Below, piece after piece: positions 36,908 through 49,617 of a stretch of 64,000 nt of DNA (the stretch's first letter is position 1; every line of letters begins with the position of its first letter). The translations under genes were made by a program, and so were the position numbers. Below the pieces are notes generated by a model. It did not search any database. It was not told where the DNA came from and saw only the letters and a list, made by a program, of their open reading frames with translations. This DNA comes from Thozetella sp. PMI_491 (Eukaryota > Ascomycota > Sordariomycetes > Chaetosphaeriales > Chaetosphaeriaceae), in the NCBI GenBank assembly GCA_021432635.1, contig MU270056.1, positions 425,656 through 489,655 on the forward strand, written 5' to 3'.

Positions 36908-39709
36908 TCAAAACTCCTCAAAGAGATACTCCACGAGCTCCTCCGGCTCTCCCTCGTCCACATGTACATGGTCTTCCAGGTTTAGGCGCGACCCCCCCAT
37001 AGTTAGCTCCCGCATCACGGGCTCCAGAGTGTCCAAACCGTTCGTCGGTCGTGCCATGCCGCCATAGTCGTCTAGATATCGGCGGCCCAAGCCGCTTGCG
37101 GAAGTAGCGTGGCTCGACCGCCTCGACCGCCGTCCGCGCGTTGCGCGGTACTCACTGCCATGAAGGCTCCGGTGGGCGAGCTCGGCGATGCGGGCGTCTA
37201 CCGCTTCGTCCAGCGCCTCGAGGTGCTTGCGTCGTGCTAGCTCCTCCTCAAACTCTACCTGTAGTTGCGATTTGGCCGGGCGATCCCGACGTCCGTAAGA
37301 AACATCCGTAGTGGCGCGTCGGTCGTCCCGAGGTTGTCGGTCATAACCATGGCGCCGGGGACGGCTGTGATGTGAGGATGTCCTGTCTCTGCTGTCGTAC
37401 CGTTCGGGGCTGTACGCGCTCCGGCGATCCCTCATCTTACGGCGTTCGTGCTCCTGCCTCGCACGGTAGTCCTCGGCCAGCTCCTGCCGTCTGAGGTCCT
37501 CCCAGCTTGACGGCGATTCCACCTGTGTCGACGCAGGAGCAGCGTCGCTGTCATAGATGCGCGTAAGGCTCTGGTTAAGTTTTTCGAACAGCGGCAGCAT
37601 GGTCGCCATCCAAGTGTCGCCACTTTGCTCAAGCCGCGCCAGCCGTGCCTCAAGGTCACGCTCTCGCGCCTCGCGCAGAACGTCATACTGCCGCGCGAGA
37701 TCCCGGTGGGACGCTGTCCGCGTGTCGGCGTGAAGTCCCGGGCTGGTTTGCGTTTGGACATGCCGGGCCACCTTGGCCTCAGCCTGAGCCCGGGCCAGCA
37801 CTTCAGCCTCGGCGCGCTGTTGCTCCCGCTGAGCGGCCCACTCGCGGCGGCGACTGAGCGAGATGCGGTCTAGCGAGACCGCGCCCCTCGACACGGGTCG
37901 AGTCCGCGAAGGGATCGTAGGGGGAGGGGCGGCGGCTTCGTCTTCTGTCTGCTGGGGCGACTCCGGCGGCGTCGGACCACCCGAGGCGGGCTGGAGCGGG
38001 CTGAGGGGACTGAGTGCTGTGTGGGAGTGTGGCGGCGATACCTTGATGACAGTCGTGGCGAGAGAGCTGAGGGACTCCTTAGTCAAGGCTTGGCGAAGCA
38101 TTCCTCCTCGAGAAGGAGGTGGCGAGTCAGGGAGTGGCGACGCAGGGAGCGAAGAAGGCTCAGCCTCTGCTACGATCATGGCGCGGACGTAGCTCAGACT
38201 GCCGCGAGTGGAAGGGCGTTTGATGCTGTTGATGAGCGTCTCAGCGCCCGAGGGAGGTGTCTCGGCTCGTACAGGACTCGCTTGTCTCTCCGGAAACGCT
38301 GTGTCACTGGCGACCGGCATTTCCAAACTGGCAAGCTGTGGCAGTGGTGGTAATATTTGCGCATTCTCTGTCTCCCGCTCTGCGGTCCCCTGCTCGAGCT
38401 CGGCACGGGCTAAGATATCGATTCTGGGCATCCGTGGCGCCTCCCCAAGGATTGAATTCCGGACCGGTGAGGCCCAAATGTTACCGGTCGAGATAGAACG
38501 CCTCCTCGGTGTCCCGGCCACCGGCGTATACACCACTGTTTCGGCATTTGTCATGATCGAAAACCGGTTCGTCGACACCTCATATCCCTGTGCGGTCGTG
38601 GCATCGTCAATCACGGGCTCGCTGCCGCTTGTGACGATGCTCTCAGCGATAGAGTGGCGGAGAGAAGAAGGACTGAGCTGGGACTCGTTCGACATGCCCC
38701 TGCGATGACGTGGAACAGATGGCCCGTCGAACGAGCTACGGTTGTCAGGCGAGCTGGGGCCGAGGCTGGATCGCCGGTGGGGAAAGTAGATTTTGGCGGG
38801 AGAGCCTGGGATGGATCCGGAGCCTCGCTTCACGTGCTGGAAGGCACCAGGCTCATCTATGGCGTCAACCGTCGGGGAAAGCGGGCTTGGTCCCGTGGGC
38901 GTTGCTGTCCTCGCCGGAGCGGGCGTGGTAGCGAGGATCTCGTTGATGGTCTGGGTCGGCGAGTCTGGTAGCCCGAGCTCCGCTTCCTTTGCCAGCGCCT
39001 CTTCCGCTATGCAGGCTGTGTGCAACAGCGTCTCCATCGATTCGCGCCCTTCCATAACCGGCTTCAGTACGGTGACAATGCGCGTGTCCGAGTTTAGCCT
39101 CACTGGTCCCATGCGCGTCTCGATGAACTGTTCCTCGGGCGGAGGCGTCCAGTCCTCGGGGATACCGGTCGGCCGGTAGACCGTGGGACCAGTCGCCTTG
39201 CCATATTCGAGATGGGCATGCTCAATGGGGATCGAGATTGCGATGTGGCGGTGGCCCCCGATCGTCGTTCCTGCGACGGCGCTGTCGGGCAGAGTGATGG
39301 ATCGCGGTCGTGGCTTGCGCGCCTTCTTCGGCTTCTTCTTCTTTGGCTGAAGCACCTTGAGCGGGCCAAGCTTCCACTTCCCCTGCTCCTCATCGGACAT
39401 CGACTCGTACCGGTCTGGGATGGACATGTAGTTGTGAGGCGGAGGGGTAGTGTTGCGAAAGAAGTCGACTAGGTCCTTCGGGGAGTGCTGGCCGTTGGAC
39501 TGCTTGATCTTGCGCCGGAGCGTCTCTTCCTGCAAGTCGGGGTGCCGGAAGATGTCGCTCAGTATGCTACTGGAATCGGAGAGCCTCCGGACCCGGGGGC
39601 GGAGTGGCAGCGCCGACTCGACGTGGGTTTCGTTGATTCCCCGTGCCCGCCGGACTGACACCTCTTGGTCGACCCATATCCCCGCGTCGTCGGCGGCATC
39701 AAGCGCCAT
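36908..39709 (-). CDS. Large disordered protein, 933 aa, function unknown
   Basis: I do not recognise a known family. The open frame extends to an upstream ATG at 39817. However, a consensus intron (39856-39794; GTAAGT donor, GACTAAC branch, GCAG acceptor) covers that ATG, and the frame before the donor has a stop, so I choose the ATG at 39709. The N-terminal part carries SSSILSDIF and a Lys/Arg cluster resembling a nuclear localisation signal (about 122-136, QPKKKKPKKARKPRPRS). The middle is Ser/Pro/Thr-rich with many SP/TP sites, compatible with regulation by proline-directed kinases. The last 250 residues are highly charged and probably coiled coil (around EARERDLEARLARLEQ), then Arg/Asp/Ser-rich. 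No enzymatic motif or membrane helix is visible. A cytoskeletal or nuclear scaffold is possible, not shown. Confidence 0.75.
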   Translation of the reverse strand: MALDAADDAGIWVDQEVSVRRARGINETHVESALPLRPRVRRLSDSSSILSDIFRHPDLQEETLRRKIKQSNGQHSPKDLVDFFRNTTPPPHNYMSIPDRYESMSDEEQGKWKLGPLKVLQPKKKKPKKARKPRPRSITLPDSAVAGTTIGGHRHIAISIPIEHAHLEYGKATGPTVYRPTGIPEDWTPPPEEQFIETRMGPVRLNSDTRIVTVLKPVMEGRESMETLLHTACIAEEALAKEAELGLPDSPTQTINEILATTPAPARTATPTGPSPLSPTVDAIDEPGAFQHVKRGSGSIPGSPAKIYFPHRRSSLGPSSPDNRSSFDGPSVPRHRRGMSNESQLSPSSLRHSIAESIVTSGSEPVIDDATTAQGYEVSTNRFSIMTNAETVVYTPVAGTPRRRSISTGNIWASPVRNSILGEAPRMPRIDILARAELEQGTAERETENAQILPPLPQLASLEMPVASDTAFPERQASPVRAETPPSGAETLINSIKRPSTRGSLSYVRAMIVAEAEPSSLPASPLPDSPPPSRGGMLRQALTKESLSSLATTVIKVSPPHSHTALSPLSPLQPASGGPTPPESPQQTEDEAAAPPPTIPSRTRPVSRGAVSLDRISLSRRREWAAQREQQRAEAEVLARAQAEAKVARHVQTQTSPGLHADTRTASHRDLARQYDVLREARERDLEARLARLEQSGDTWMATMLPLFEKLNQSLTRIYDSDAAPASTQVESPSSWEDLRRQELAEDYRARQEHERRKMRDRRSAYSPERYDSRDRTSSHHSRPRRHGYDRQPRDDRRATTDVSYGRRDRPAKSQLQVEFEEELARRKHLEALDEAVDARIAELAHRSLHGSEYRATRGRRSRRSSHATSASGLGRRYLDDYGGMARPTNGLDTLEPVMRELTMGGSRLNLEDHVHVDEGEPEELVEYLFEEF

Positions 39710-39793
39710 ACCTGCGGCACCTAGTGCACTTTGTGCAGTGGCAGACAGACGCAGCAGAGGCTGGAAGCTCCGGCGACGGAGTGAACCCGGGTG

Positions 39794-39856
39794 CTGCGCA
39801 GCTGTTAGTCGAGGCATCCTGCGCGGCGGATCGCAGCTTGCATGGGGTTGACTTAC
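39794..39856 (-). other. Predicted 5' UTR intron
   Basis: A 63-nt minus-strand segment with GTAAGT donor, GACTAAC branch site and GCAG acceptor lies just before the gene at 36908-39709. An in-frame stop and no ATG precede it, so it is best placed in the 5' UTR. Confidence 0.55.
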
Positions 39857-40396
39857 AAGAACACAGCTTTTCTTTTCCGTCGTCCGCCCTCCCCTCTTTT
39901 ACTCCACAATACGAGAAATATCGAGCTGGAAACAGCTGTCAAAGCAAGAGATCCGCAGCTATCAAACTTCGTCCAATGTCGCGCAATGGAGGATTCTCTC
40001 GTGTTTCAGCGCGAGCGAGGGTGGGTTCTGACGAGTCGGCGCAGAAAATGGACAAGGGAGTGAGTCGCTACAAGAAGCGGCCCGACTGCTTGTGGGCGCA
40101 CACTTGGCTGCAATGTGGGGGGAACAGAGGACAGCCAAGGCTAATCCGATGGAAAGAGAAGAGAGGCAAGGAAAAGGAAAGGAGAAGAGCAACGCGAGTG
40201 CTATTGCTAACGTATATTGGATCCTCCTTTAGGGAAGCCACTGGGCTCTCTCAGTCGGATTGGGGCCGGGGCGGGAAACCCTATAAACCCGTCTTAGCGT
40301 AGTGAAGATGAGCTTTGGGCGGAATCGCGGGCCCCTCCTTGTTTGTCTCTCACCGTTTCTGGGCAAAACCCAACAGCAGCAGCTAGCTCATCGAGT

Positions 40397-40439
<43 letters not shown>

Positions 40440-43137
40440 ATGCAGAGCGACCAGGACAACCGTACCCATATTTTGGAGGGGGGCCTGCAGGCAGACGAGG
40501 CCCACGCCGGGGGAGTGCAGATGCAAGCCAATGTCTGTGCAAGGCATCCACTAGCTCGAGGTAGCTATGACCTCGTTCCTCTGCCAGGGCCGGCCTTGTT
40601 TTGGCTCGGCCGCTGGTCGTCTCACCAGCAGGGAACCCTCGTGTTGCGCGTTGACCTGGCACGGAGCGTATGTGCGAGTGCGGGTAGGTACATGTAGCTA
40701 GACGACTTGGAGGGGGGGGAGAAACAAAAGGGGAGGGGCGACCACGAGGCAGCATTCCACATTCCACGGAAAGGGGTGTAGGTACAGTCTTCAGCTAGGG
40801 CAGGTAGGGAAGGAGAGAGACACACGCACACAAGCATACAAAAGGAGCTCTCTTTCTCTGAGCGAAGAAGGGCCGCCGGCCACATGCGCTGACTTTTCGC
40901 CTGTGGGCTGATGCCTCGCCCCCCCCTTCCTTAGCCGAGAGGAACAAAATAGGGGGAGAAAAAAGAAAAAAAAAAACTATGATAATCCCGCACCACTGCG
41001 GACACGCGGAGCAACGGGATGCGGGTGTGGCAGCCATGCTCGGAAATGTCACGAGCTCCCCAGGCGCGGCCAGCGCGTCCCGTTTGCCGTGCGGTGGATC
41101 GCCGAAGCAACATGCGTCGGGATTGCAAGCTGTGGAATGCATCCGTAGCGTCAGTCGCACCCTTCCACGCGCGCTAGTCCCAGGAACCAAGGATGCACGA
41201 GAGTAGTCCACACAGACACCACACCGGGAATATCGCTTCTGTGTCATGATTGGCCACGGTGCCGACCGACAGAGGACGCCGGGCCTACGACGGCGCCGAT
41301 CGCTAGGGCGCCTCCTGGTTTCGCCAACTGGCTAGGGGCTTTTGGAGTCGTCAACGTGGGCGAACGGGGGCGAGCAAATCCAGCAGTGCGCCGGCGGGAG
41401 GGGCGGGGACGTACGGGACCCAGGGTGTTCGGTGCCTGTGCTCCTGGCGACGCAGAGCGGCACGGTGCGCATCCAACGCACGCCGGTGGTCGCGGTGGTA
41501 ACCGAGTCGGAATGTGGTCCTCCCTCGGACGGAACGGGGCTCCCGAGCGCGGCGTGCGGTGTTTCTCCATGGTCCTACCTTACGTGCTGTGTGCTCTGGG
41601 TCTGCCTACTAGACGCGGATAGCTAGGGCAAGTCGTCATGCCGGGGCTCGGCCGAGTCCACAGAGATCTATGGGCAGGGAGCATGCTGGCGTGGAGAGAG
41701 GGGGCCACACCCACCTCCATGCAGGAGGAAGGAGAAAAAAGAAACTGGAGAAACCGCCTTGGCGGGCCGGGCATCGAGAACCCGCACCGGGGACGGCGCC
41801 CCGGCATCTGATGGAGACGGGGAGGGAGCAACAAGGTCGCGAGACCAGGGCCTTTTCGGTTTACCTTGCCGTTTGCGTGGTTCGAGTCTGCTCTGTGGAG
41901 AAGAGGTAAGGACAGGCAACTGAGACAGGCATCGATCGTGGGTCTTCATTCCAGCAAAAGCCTAGCCGCTGACCCGTTATCCGATCCGCTCGGACGTGGT
42001 CCCTGTCCAGCGGAGTCCCCATTCAGACAAGAGAGAATGGCAGTACGACGGAGAATGGCATATCCGTAGATGATGAGGACAGCCAGCCCGGGGACATCTC
42101 TCTGGCTCTAAGCTTAGGTATACGTACACCCTAGGAGAGAAGGTATGCAACGTGCTCTGCCCACGCCTTGTGCAGTTGGGATAAAGTAAGGCGTGTTGAA
42201 GAGGATCGATCGCCAGGCACGTTGCGTTAGTAGCGAGATCCAACCAAGACATTGTCTCGGGAAACCGCTAGCTCGCAGGCACGAACGAGACCGACTGTGG
42301 CCCACGACACCACTAGCAACGTCTTGCTTCCCTAACCCTCTTCGCCGTGAGTGGGGCTCAAGGTTCCAGCTGAGACCGAGGCCAGCACATTGCAAGCGCG
42401 GGTCACCCAGTACTACTGCATACCACGGGGATGGACGCTCATTGACCATGTCTATGAGGCGTTTTCACAAAAGATGCTAGTGCGAGCCCTGCCAAGGCGA
42501 CCGGCTTTGAGGCCGGCGTGTCGGCCTCAAACTCTACCCGGAGCCGTCGCACAAGGCGCAGGGCCTGGGGCCGATAGCCGTTTGGAGGCGGACGGACTAT
42601 CAGCTCGCAGCTGCATGGTTCCTCGTCAGCACACGACGCAGCAATGTTCTCGTGTGCCCAGTTAGCACGCACAAATCAGCCCTGTTTCTCTGTGCGCAGT
42701 CGGCCTAGAGAGCCTCCAGAAGCGCTTCCCAACTCCTGTCCATGCGAAGATGCCATATCGCGTACTAGTACAAACATGCATGGCAATGCACCGGACCTCC
42801 TGCGCCGCCCTTCCAAGGTGCGACCCGAAACAAACCAGAATGCTTTGCCAGTGACGCCTACTCCCTACTCCCTCTCCTCCTTTTTGGTTGGCCCCCCTGG
42901 TCATGATAAGTCTGCACTTGCAGCAGGCTTTAAATGCGAGTTCTATGCAAATAACTACCCCGAAAAGCAGCGTCCATTCCCGCGAATGGACTGAGAAGAG
43001 AGAGTGGTACAACCATATCAGTATGTCCAGTCCCGCGTCTGGGAGCCGAGGAGAGTCAGTACAGGCTCTCTATACACGGCGGCCCTCTCAAAGAGAATCA
43101 CATTGAGCCCATAGGCTCTTGAGGCTATTTGCCCCTT
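39857..43137. other. Gene-poor intergenic, 3.3 kb
   Basis: The left part is the promoter of the minus-strand gene ending at 36908; the right end is 3' flank of SEN1. I see no supportable gene. Notable content is a long GT microsatellite and purine-rich tracts near 40950-40980. Confidence 0.5.
40400..40438. repeat. (GT)n microsatellite, about 19 units
   Basis: A perfect GT dinucleotide tract in noncoding DNA. Such tracts can form Z-DNA and vary between strains. Confidence 0.96.
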
Positions 43138-46100
43138 TCAACGCCGCCGACGCACAAAAGGGTCGGCAGGCGGCTTCGGCCTCGGTGCACGGGGGGCGTT
43201 GGGAGGTGCCTGTAATGCACGCATCAGCAACCTGGCACGCTTGGGAATGTAAGTCGGGATGAAGTCCGGCTTGATGATACTTACACGCTGTTGATTAGAG
43301 GCCGCAGGGTCGCTTGGCCGGGTGGCGCCGTTGGCGGGTAGAACAGAAGGGGGGGGATTTCTCTGTTGGGTTGCTGCCGCAGGACCTGCAGCTGCAGCTG
43401 CGGGTGGCCGGACTGGCGGCACCAGGCCGAGGACCTGCTCTGCCGACGGATCTGTGTCCCTCTTGGGGGGCTTCGGCGGCCTTATCGCCTTAGGCCCCTT
43501 CGGAATTGGCCGTCGCAAAAGCTGAGGCTCTCTCTGTAATGACTTGTGTTAATTCTCGTGTCTCGTGGTCCGCGATGGATAAGCGCCGTGTGGTGTACAT
43601 ACTCTCTTCGCCGGGGGTGGGTTCGCCCCCTCGGTGCCCTCAGATGACCGCCTCTTGCCGACAGCGCCATCCCGCGGCGGCGAAAGAGTCGCTCGCACGA
43701 CGGGGATTCCGTGGCCACGCTGTTCGGTCGGGATTGGCTCACTCCGACCTCCACTGATACCGACGCTCCTGCCATGCTGTAGCTCCGTAGGAGGCGGAGG
43801 GAGTGAAGGAGACCTTGACAGCTTGTTCTCGATTCTCGATGCACTGAGGATAGCTGAGACCGGCGCCGATGGACCTGAGTGGGCCGGCTCCCCCGCGTGG
43901 TCGATACTTGGGGCTGACGACACATCAGGCATGTCCACGTCGTCATCTCCCGCAGGGTGTTGGGCGCTGGGCTTCCTCAGCATACCCAGAACGTCGCCCG
44001 TGGTATAGAGGTTACGCTGGCGCGCATTTTCGATCAGCTTGTGCCAGTATTCACCTTGCGCCAGGGCGCGGGAATCGCCTAGAATCCACAACGAAGACTT
44101 CGCGCGGGTCAGACCGACGTTCATACGGCGAATGTCCGTCATGAAACCGATGCCTCCCGTGGGACTCGCTCGGACGCAAGAGAAGATAATGATCTCGCAC
44201 TCGCGACCCTGGAAGGCGTCGGTCGTGTTGAACTCGATGGCGTCGGTGATGCCTTCGCCGTAGCGATCCGTGAACTTCTGGCGCAGCCGGAATAGCTGCG
44301 CCTTGTAGGGCGTGATGATGCCGATCTTGCCCTTCATTTCGATCCGGCCACCGAAGTCAAGCCGGAAGCGGTCATATAGCTGCATGGCGACTTTGAGCTC
44401 CTCCTCGTTAACCAGGGACTGGTTCCTAGGGCCGCGCTCCTGGGAGCCTTTGACATCGAAGAAGCGATAAGGGCCTAGCAGGCTGCTCCGGTGCCAGGGC
44501 TGCCGGCGTAGCTTCGCCATGTCGTCGCCGTCGCGGAGCAGCCCTTCGTAAAACTCTGCGCTGGGGAATTGGCTGATCAGTGGGTGCATGCGGTACTGCC
44601 TGTCAAGTAGATGGACGTCCTTGGCGTGGCGCTTGTGCATACGCACAAACAAGCTCTGGTCGTAGCCGTACCGAGCCGCAGACTGGGAGAGCACCGTAGG
44701 CGGCAGCTGCTTCGGATCTCCGACGAGGATGCACTTGGAGCAGCCGTACTTGAGCGGAATGAGCGCGCTCAGCTCCACGCACTGCGCAGCCTCGTCAATG
44801 ATGACTGTCTCGAACTCGACGTTGAGGTTCTTGAACATCTCGTGGCCACTACCGCTGAGCGTAGCACACAGCACGTGGGCCCCGTCGAGGATCTGCTGCT
44901 GGATCTGACGCCTTTTGATCTCCATCTCTCGGGCGTACGTGTTGCCGCTGCTCTTATCAGCCTCGATCCTAGCTCCGATTTGGGCCTGGCGCCGCTTGAA
45001 GTCATCAAATTCGCGCTGCAGCCGAGTGAGCAGGCTACGGTCCTCGCCCTCGCGAGCTGCCTCCAGCTGAGGCCGAAGTTCGGTGATCTTGGCCTTGATT
45101 TCATTCGCTTCCTGGAACATCTGATCCCGACTGCTCACGTTACCGTTCTCCTTGGCGTCCGCCTCTAGCCTAGCCTTGACCAGCTCGTCGAGCGTGACAT
45201 CGCGAACGGCAGCATTGATAGCATCGCTTCGTCCCAAACGCAGAACGCTGATCTTGTGGGTTGTTCCGTTAAGGGTCTTGATGCCAGCCTTGAGACGCAG
45301 CACCAGCTCGTCTACAGCGGCGTTGCTGGGGGCGCACACTAACAGCTTCTTGGGAAGGGCCTGGCCGTTGGTAGCGGGCTGGCCAGGCGTAGCAACTGCG
45401 ACTGCGTTGCTGGCACCCGGCTTAATCACGCCTGTCAGAAGCGACCCGACCATGGCCACAATCGTCTTGGTCTTTCCGGTGCCAGGAGGACCCTGGACCA
45501 GCGTGAAGCCATCGTTCGCCTTCGCATTGAGGATGGCCTTGGCCTGCCCCGGATTGAGATCGTAATTCTTCATGATATTGTCGACCGCCTCTTTGCCAAA
45601 GTCTAGGATGGGGGACGGTTCGGCTTTGAGGACCTCGTCCATGAGATCGTAGTACTGAAGACTCTCTAACGCCGCATACTCGCGCTCGATCGTCGTCATG
45701 TTGGTGATCTTGGTAGCATGGAACTCAGCGCCGGGGAGCAGCACCGGCATGATTTGGTTGCCTTTGGAGTTGAGGCGGTAAACCACTTCGAGCGATTCTC
45801 GCTTATACGAAGTCTTGAAGATGCGCGCTAGGCAGTGCAGCTTGCTAGCTTCGTGCAGAGGATCGTCGCCCTGTGAAATGACCACAATGTCGCCTTCCGA
45901 CAGCATCCGGTCTTTGTTGTCCTTGGCCGGCATGGATGTGGTAACCTCGATGAACTTGTCCACAGTCATTCGGTTCAGGATTTTGAGGCCATAGGGCTTC
46001 GAAGTCGCCTCATCCTTAGCTGTGACAAAAGACCGCCATGCTTCGTTGATAAGAAGTGGAAAGAAAGTCTTCTTATAGTCGGTTGGGCCGGGATAGGAAT

Positions 46101-49100
46101 CTGCGACGGCCAGACATTGATACCCGTTGGGTGGATCGTTGCCTTTGTGGAAGATGTCCCACTCAAGAATCGCCTGATGCAAGACATCCATGGGGGGGAT
46201 GATCCTCGCGCGCATGTCCTTCGCGGACCGCTCGATCTTGGTCTTCTTGACCGGACCCCGCTGTTTAAGGGCGAGCGCACGCAGACGGCGGCGCTCGGCC
46301 TCATCCATGGTTCTTTTGCCAGTTCCCCTCTGGATGATGAGGGCGTCCTCCTCATCGTCGTCGTCGTCTTCGTCCTCCGAGGAGCTACCGACCATCATCT
46401 CGTCTTTCTGCAGGGCCGCGGCCGGGACGTGGTCCTTACCTCGAGCTCCGGCGATGCCCATCATGCCGGAGCCCTCGCCTGGCACCGTTCGCAAGGCCTT
46501 AGCTCTAGCGATTATTTCGGCATCTCGCTTGGCCTTTTCTTCTTTCTCTTTCTGCCGCTGCTCCCTAATGCTCAACTGTTTCGCGAGAATGGCTTTCTGG
46601 TCGACGACCGGCTTTGGCTTCGGCACTGGAGTAGTGGATAGCTTGAGGTTAGATTTGTTGTACATGTCAAGACCCTTAGTCTCAATGACGTTGGCACCCG
46701 AGATCGGGGTGGCCTTGGAGAAGTCGAGCCTGGATTGCAACTTGGTCGCTGCCGTCTTTTCCTTGTCTGCTCGCTTGGCGCCCAAGTATTCCTCCTCGAT
46801 CTGAGCATCTTGTCCCAGATCCTTGAGAAGAGCAATTCGCTGCGAGTCGGTCAGGTTCGTCTTGAGGGCGTAGTCGGTCCTGCCATCAGGCGTCTTCCTC
46901 TTCTTCAGCATCGACTCGAGCTTCGCGATGACGCGTCGCGGCATGGTCATGCTGTTCTCCCTCGAGCGCCGTAGCAGCTTGTGAAGGATTTCCATGACTC
47001 CCTGGATTAGATAGATGTCCCGAAGCTGGAGCATGTCGACCAAGCCGCCGGAATTGGCCAGTACGGGCTTGAGAACCTCCCCCATGGACTTGGCGCTGGC
47101 CTCGGTGAGGGCATAGCCACCACCGGTCCCTACGGAGCTGGCCTGCCCGAGAGCAGATGCCATGAGGCCGTCTTGGGCGAGGAACTTGTCTGCTAGTTCC
47201 ATTACGTCGCGACAGAAGTTTTCCATGGTCTTCTTGTCGACAGAGACGTGCCAGTGCTTGAGCTGGCTGAAGGAGTGGTCTATCGTCTGCCACTCCGTCT
47301 CCCACCAACGCTCAACGACGGTACGTTCGCCTTCGGTGAGAGCCTTGGATCTCAGGAGGCCTACGGAAGGATCACTCAGACCGTTCAGGATCAATTCACT
47401 ACACTTCAGGACGGAAGCCATGTGGCTCCACGGGATGTTGGAGTCCTTATCGACTGTGATCTTCTTTACGGCCTCCGAAAACGCGTCCAGGAAGGTCTCG
47501 AAATACGAGTCAAGCATCTTATGCACCGCATCAAAGGGACTGGTCTCACCCGTGATCGCCTTGATCAGCTCGAAGCCCGCCTCTTGGATCGCAGCCTCGC
47601 CATGGATCAGAGAGGCCACGATCGGGTGGATCGTCTGGCTTCTCCGGCCAGCACAGAACTCATCCAAGTCCGCTGGGCTGAAATCCGTCAGTCGGCCGAG
47701 GATCTTGCCGATCGCTGTGGCTTGTTGCTGGTAACGCACATTGAAGCGCTTCTTCGTGTCTGAGAGTTGCTGATTCCGCGGAGGCTTGAACTGTTCGACA
47801 GCCCGCAAGGGGATGGTGGCTACCAACATGGTTTTAGCTAGCTCGACGCGGCCGGACCAAAGCATCTCTAGGAACGACTCCCAAAGGGTGCCCGATTCCC
47901 TATCCGAGCTGCTCTGGACCGGGAGATTGTCGTGGATAGCATTCCATTCCACGTTGGTGGCCCTGGCATCCAGCGCGAGCGCCGCATGGATGACTGACAT
48001 GGCGGTTTCCGAGAGTCCCACGTTGTACTTGTCAGTCGACTTCAGCTCTGCAGCGCTTATGATAACTTCTTTGTACCCCACGACACGGTCAAGTAGCTGG
48101 TTCACCATGATGAGCGAGGTTTGAGTGTCGGACAGGCCGGGCGGTTGAAGAAAGCCTTCCAGGGACTCCTTCAAAGCAACGAGTCCAGTGAGAGTGCAAG
48201 TAGCCCGTCCCTCTGGAGAGCAGCTCGGGTCGGTTCGAAAAGTCTCGAATAGCTCAAGCAGGAGAGTGCTGCAAAGGTCTGGTCGCTGCCGGGGAGGAAG
48301 CGACCGGAACAGCACTTGCATCCACGCTGCCAAAGCTGGCATAGTGCGGCCATCTTGTTCGACCATCGACGCCGGCACGAGCGAGTGGGCCAGAAGAGTT
48401 CGGAAGGCAGGACTGGCGGTGATCTGTGCGACGAGATAACTAGGTGTCGTCTGCTCGAAGGCGCTCCAGAAGGCTTTAGAAGACTTCTCCATAAGTGCCC
48501 GCAGTCCGTCTAAAACACTAGACAAGGCTGCGTCTGAGTCGGTTGCCAAGTGCTCGAAGGCAAGATAATAGACGCTGGGGTTGACCTCCATCGCGCGCAG
48601 GCAGTTGAGAACAAGCTCCTCGCTCAGCGAATTCAGTATCAGCAGGAATCCTTTCCAGAACCGGCAGATTTGGTCGGCAGCCGGCATGCCCCACGCCACC
48701 GAGGTCTTGTAGATGGCTTCGGCGAGATGGGCGTTGACGGCCCAGTCCCACGTCTCTTGGGTGAGTGAACCTGCTGGGATTCTGTCCCATGCAGCTGTGG
48801 CGAACTTATTGCGGAAAGGATCCGCGTCGAAGAGGAAGAAGGTCATGGTCGGGATGATGCCTCCTTGCATCCGAAGTGGCTTCTTCATCTGAGTGTTCTC
48901 AAAAACATAGTTAAAGGCCACCCGGTTCCCCGGTAGTGCCAAATATGGCATGCTACAGAGAGCTTCGAACAAGGCGAGGACTGCCGAGACATCACAGCCG
49001 GCGAGCTTAGCGGTGGCCATGGGCCCGTTTTCCTCGATGATCTGTTTCGCTTTCTCCAGGCCCTTGTCGATCCGTGCCTTGTCGAAGTCATTGAGCTTCT

Positions 49101-49617
49101 GCACCATCACCTCCACCTGCTCTTTTTTGAAGTGCCTTGGGTCGAGATGTTAGAAACTGGCTACACAATAGGAAGGATAGGGGTATTGAAGGAAGGCGAG
49201 GGCTTACTCGTGCAGCTTGCGGATGAAGTTTCCGCGACTCTTGTGCCACGTTCTCACGCAAGCATCGCATTTCGTGAGGAACTTTTCGGTCCGCTCGGTC
49301 CACTCCTCAAGCCAAAAGCCGACATGCTCGTCCGCCATACCCATGAGAAGAGACATATAATAAGATGCCACCTGTCTGCTATCGGCATCCCGAATTCTGG
49401 TTTTCTTCTCATCCGACGTAATGCCGTCTTCGTCCATATCAGGCTCATCGTAGTTGACGGGGTCGTCGTCATCGATCTTGGGGCAGAACAAATGTGCTTC
49501 GGGCGGTGCGTCGTTCAGCTCGTTATGGTAATTTACCAACGCATCGTACAACTGCTCCTGTGTCATCTCTTGGCCATTATGGCCTTCCATATCGCCCATT
49601 AGCCCAGGTGTCTCCAC
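43138..49617 (-). CDS. sen1: SEN1-type RNA/DNA helicase
   Basis: Sen1/senataxin is a superfamily 1B helicase that unwinds RNA:DNA hybrids, terminates noncoding RNA polymerase II transcription and limits R-loops in the nucleus. Three exons on the minus strand are 49617-49208, 49135-43603 and 43533-43138 (2112 aa, normal for the family). The long N-terminal half is an all-helical HEAT-like domain. The helicase core has Walker A in LVQGPPGTGKTKT (about 1348-1356), motif II in VIIDEAAQCVELS (about 1580), VGDPKQLPPTV, TDAFQGRECEIIIFS and the arginine-finger motif NVGLTRAKSS. The final 300 residues are Pro/Ser-rich with basic patches (PPAKR). The last exon is an especially Pro/Ala-rich tail ending in FVRRRR, a plausible nuclear localisation element. 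Intron phases restore continuous protein at both junctions. Identification is secure; only the extreme C-terminus depends on the last splice. Confidence 0.95.

Noticed and set aside
41865..41885. B-box-like GGTTCGAGTCT
   Set aside because: No A box or cloverleaf can be formed around it.
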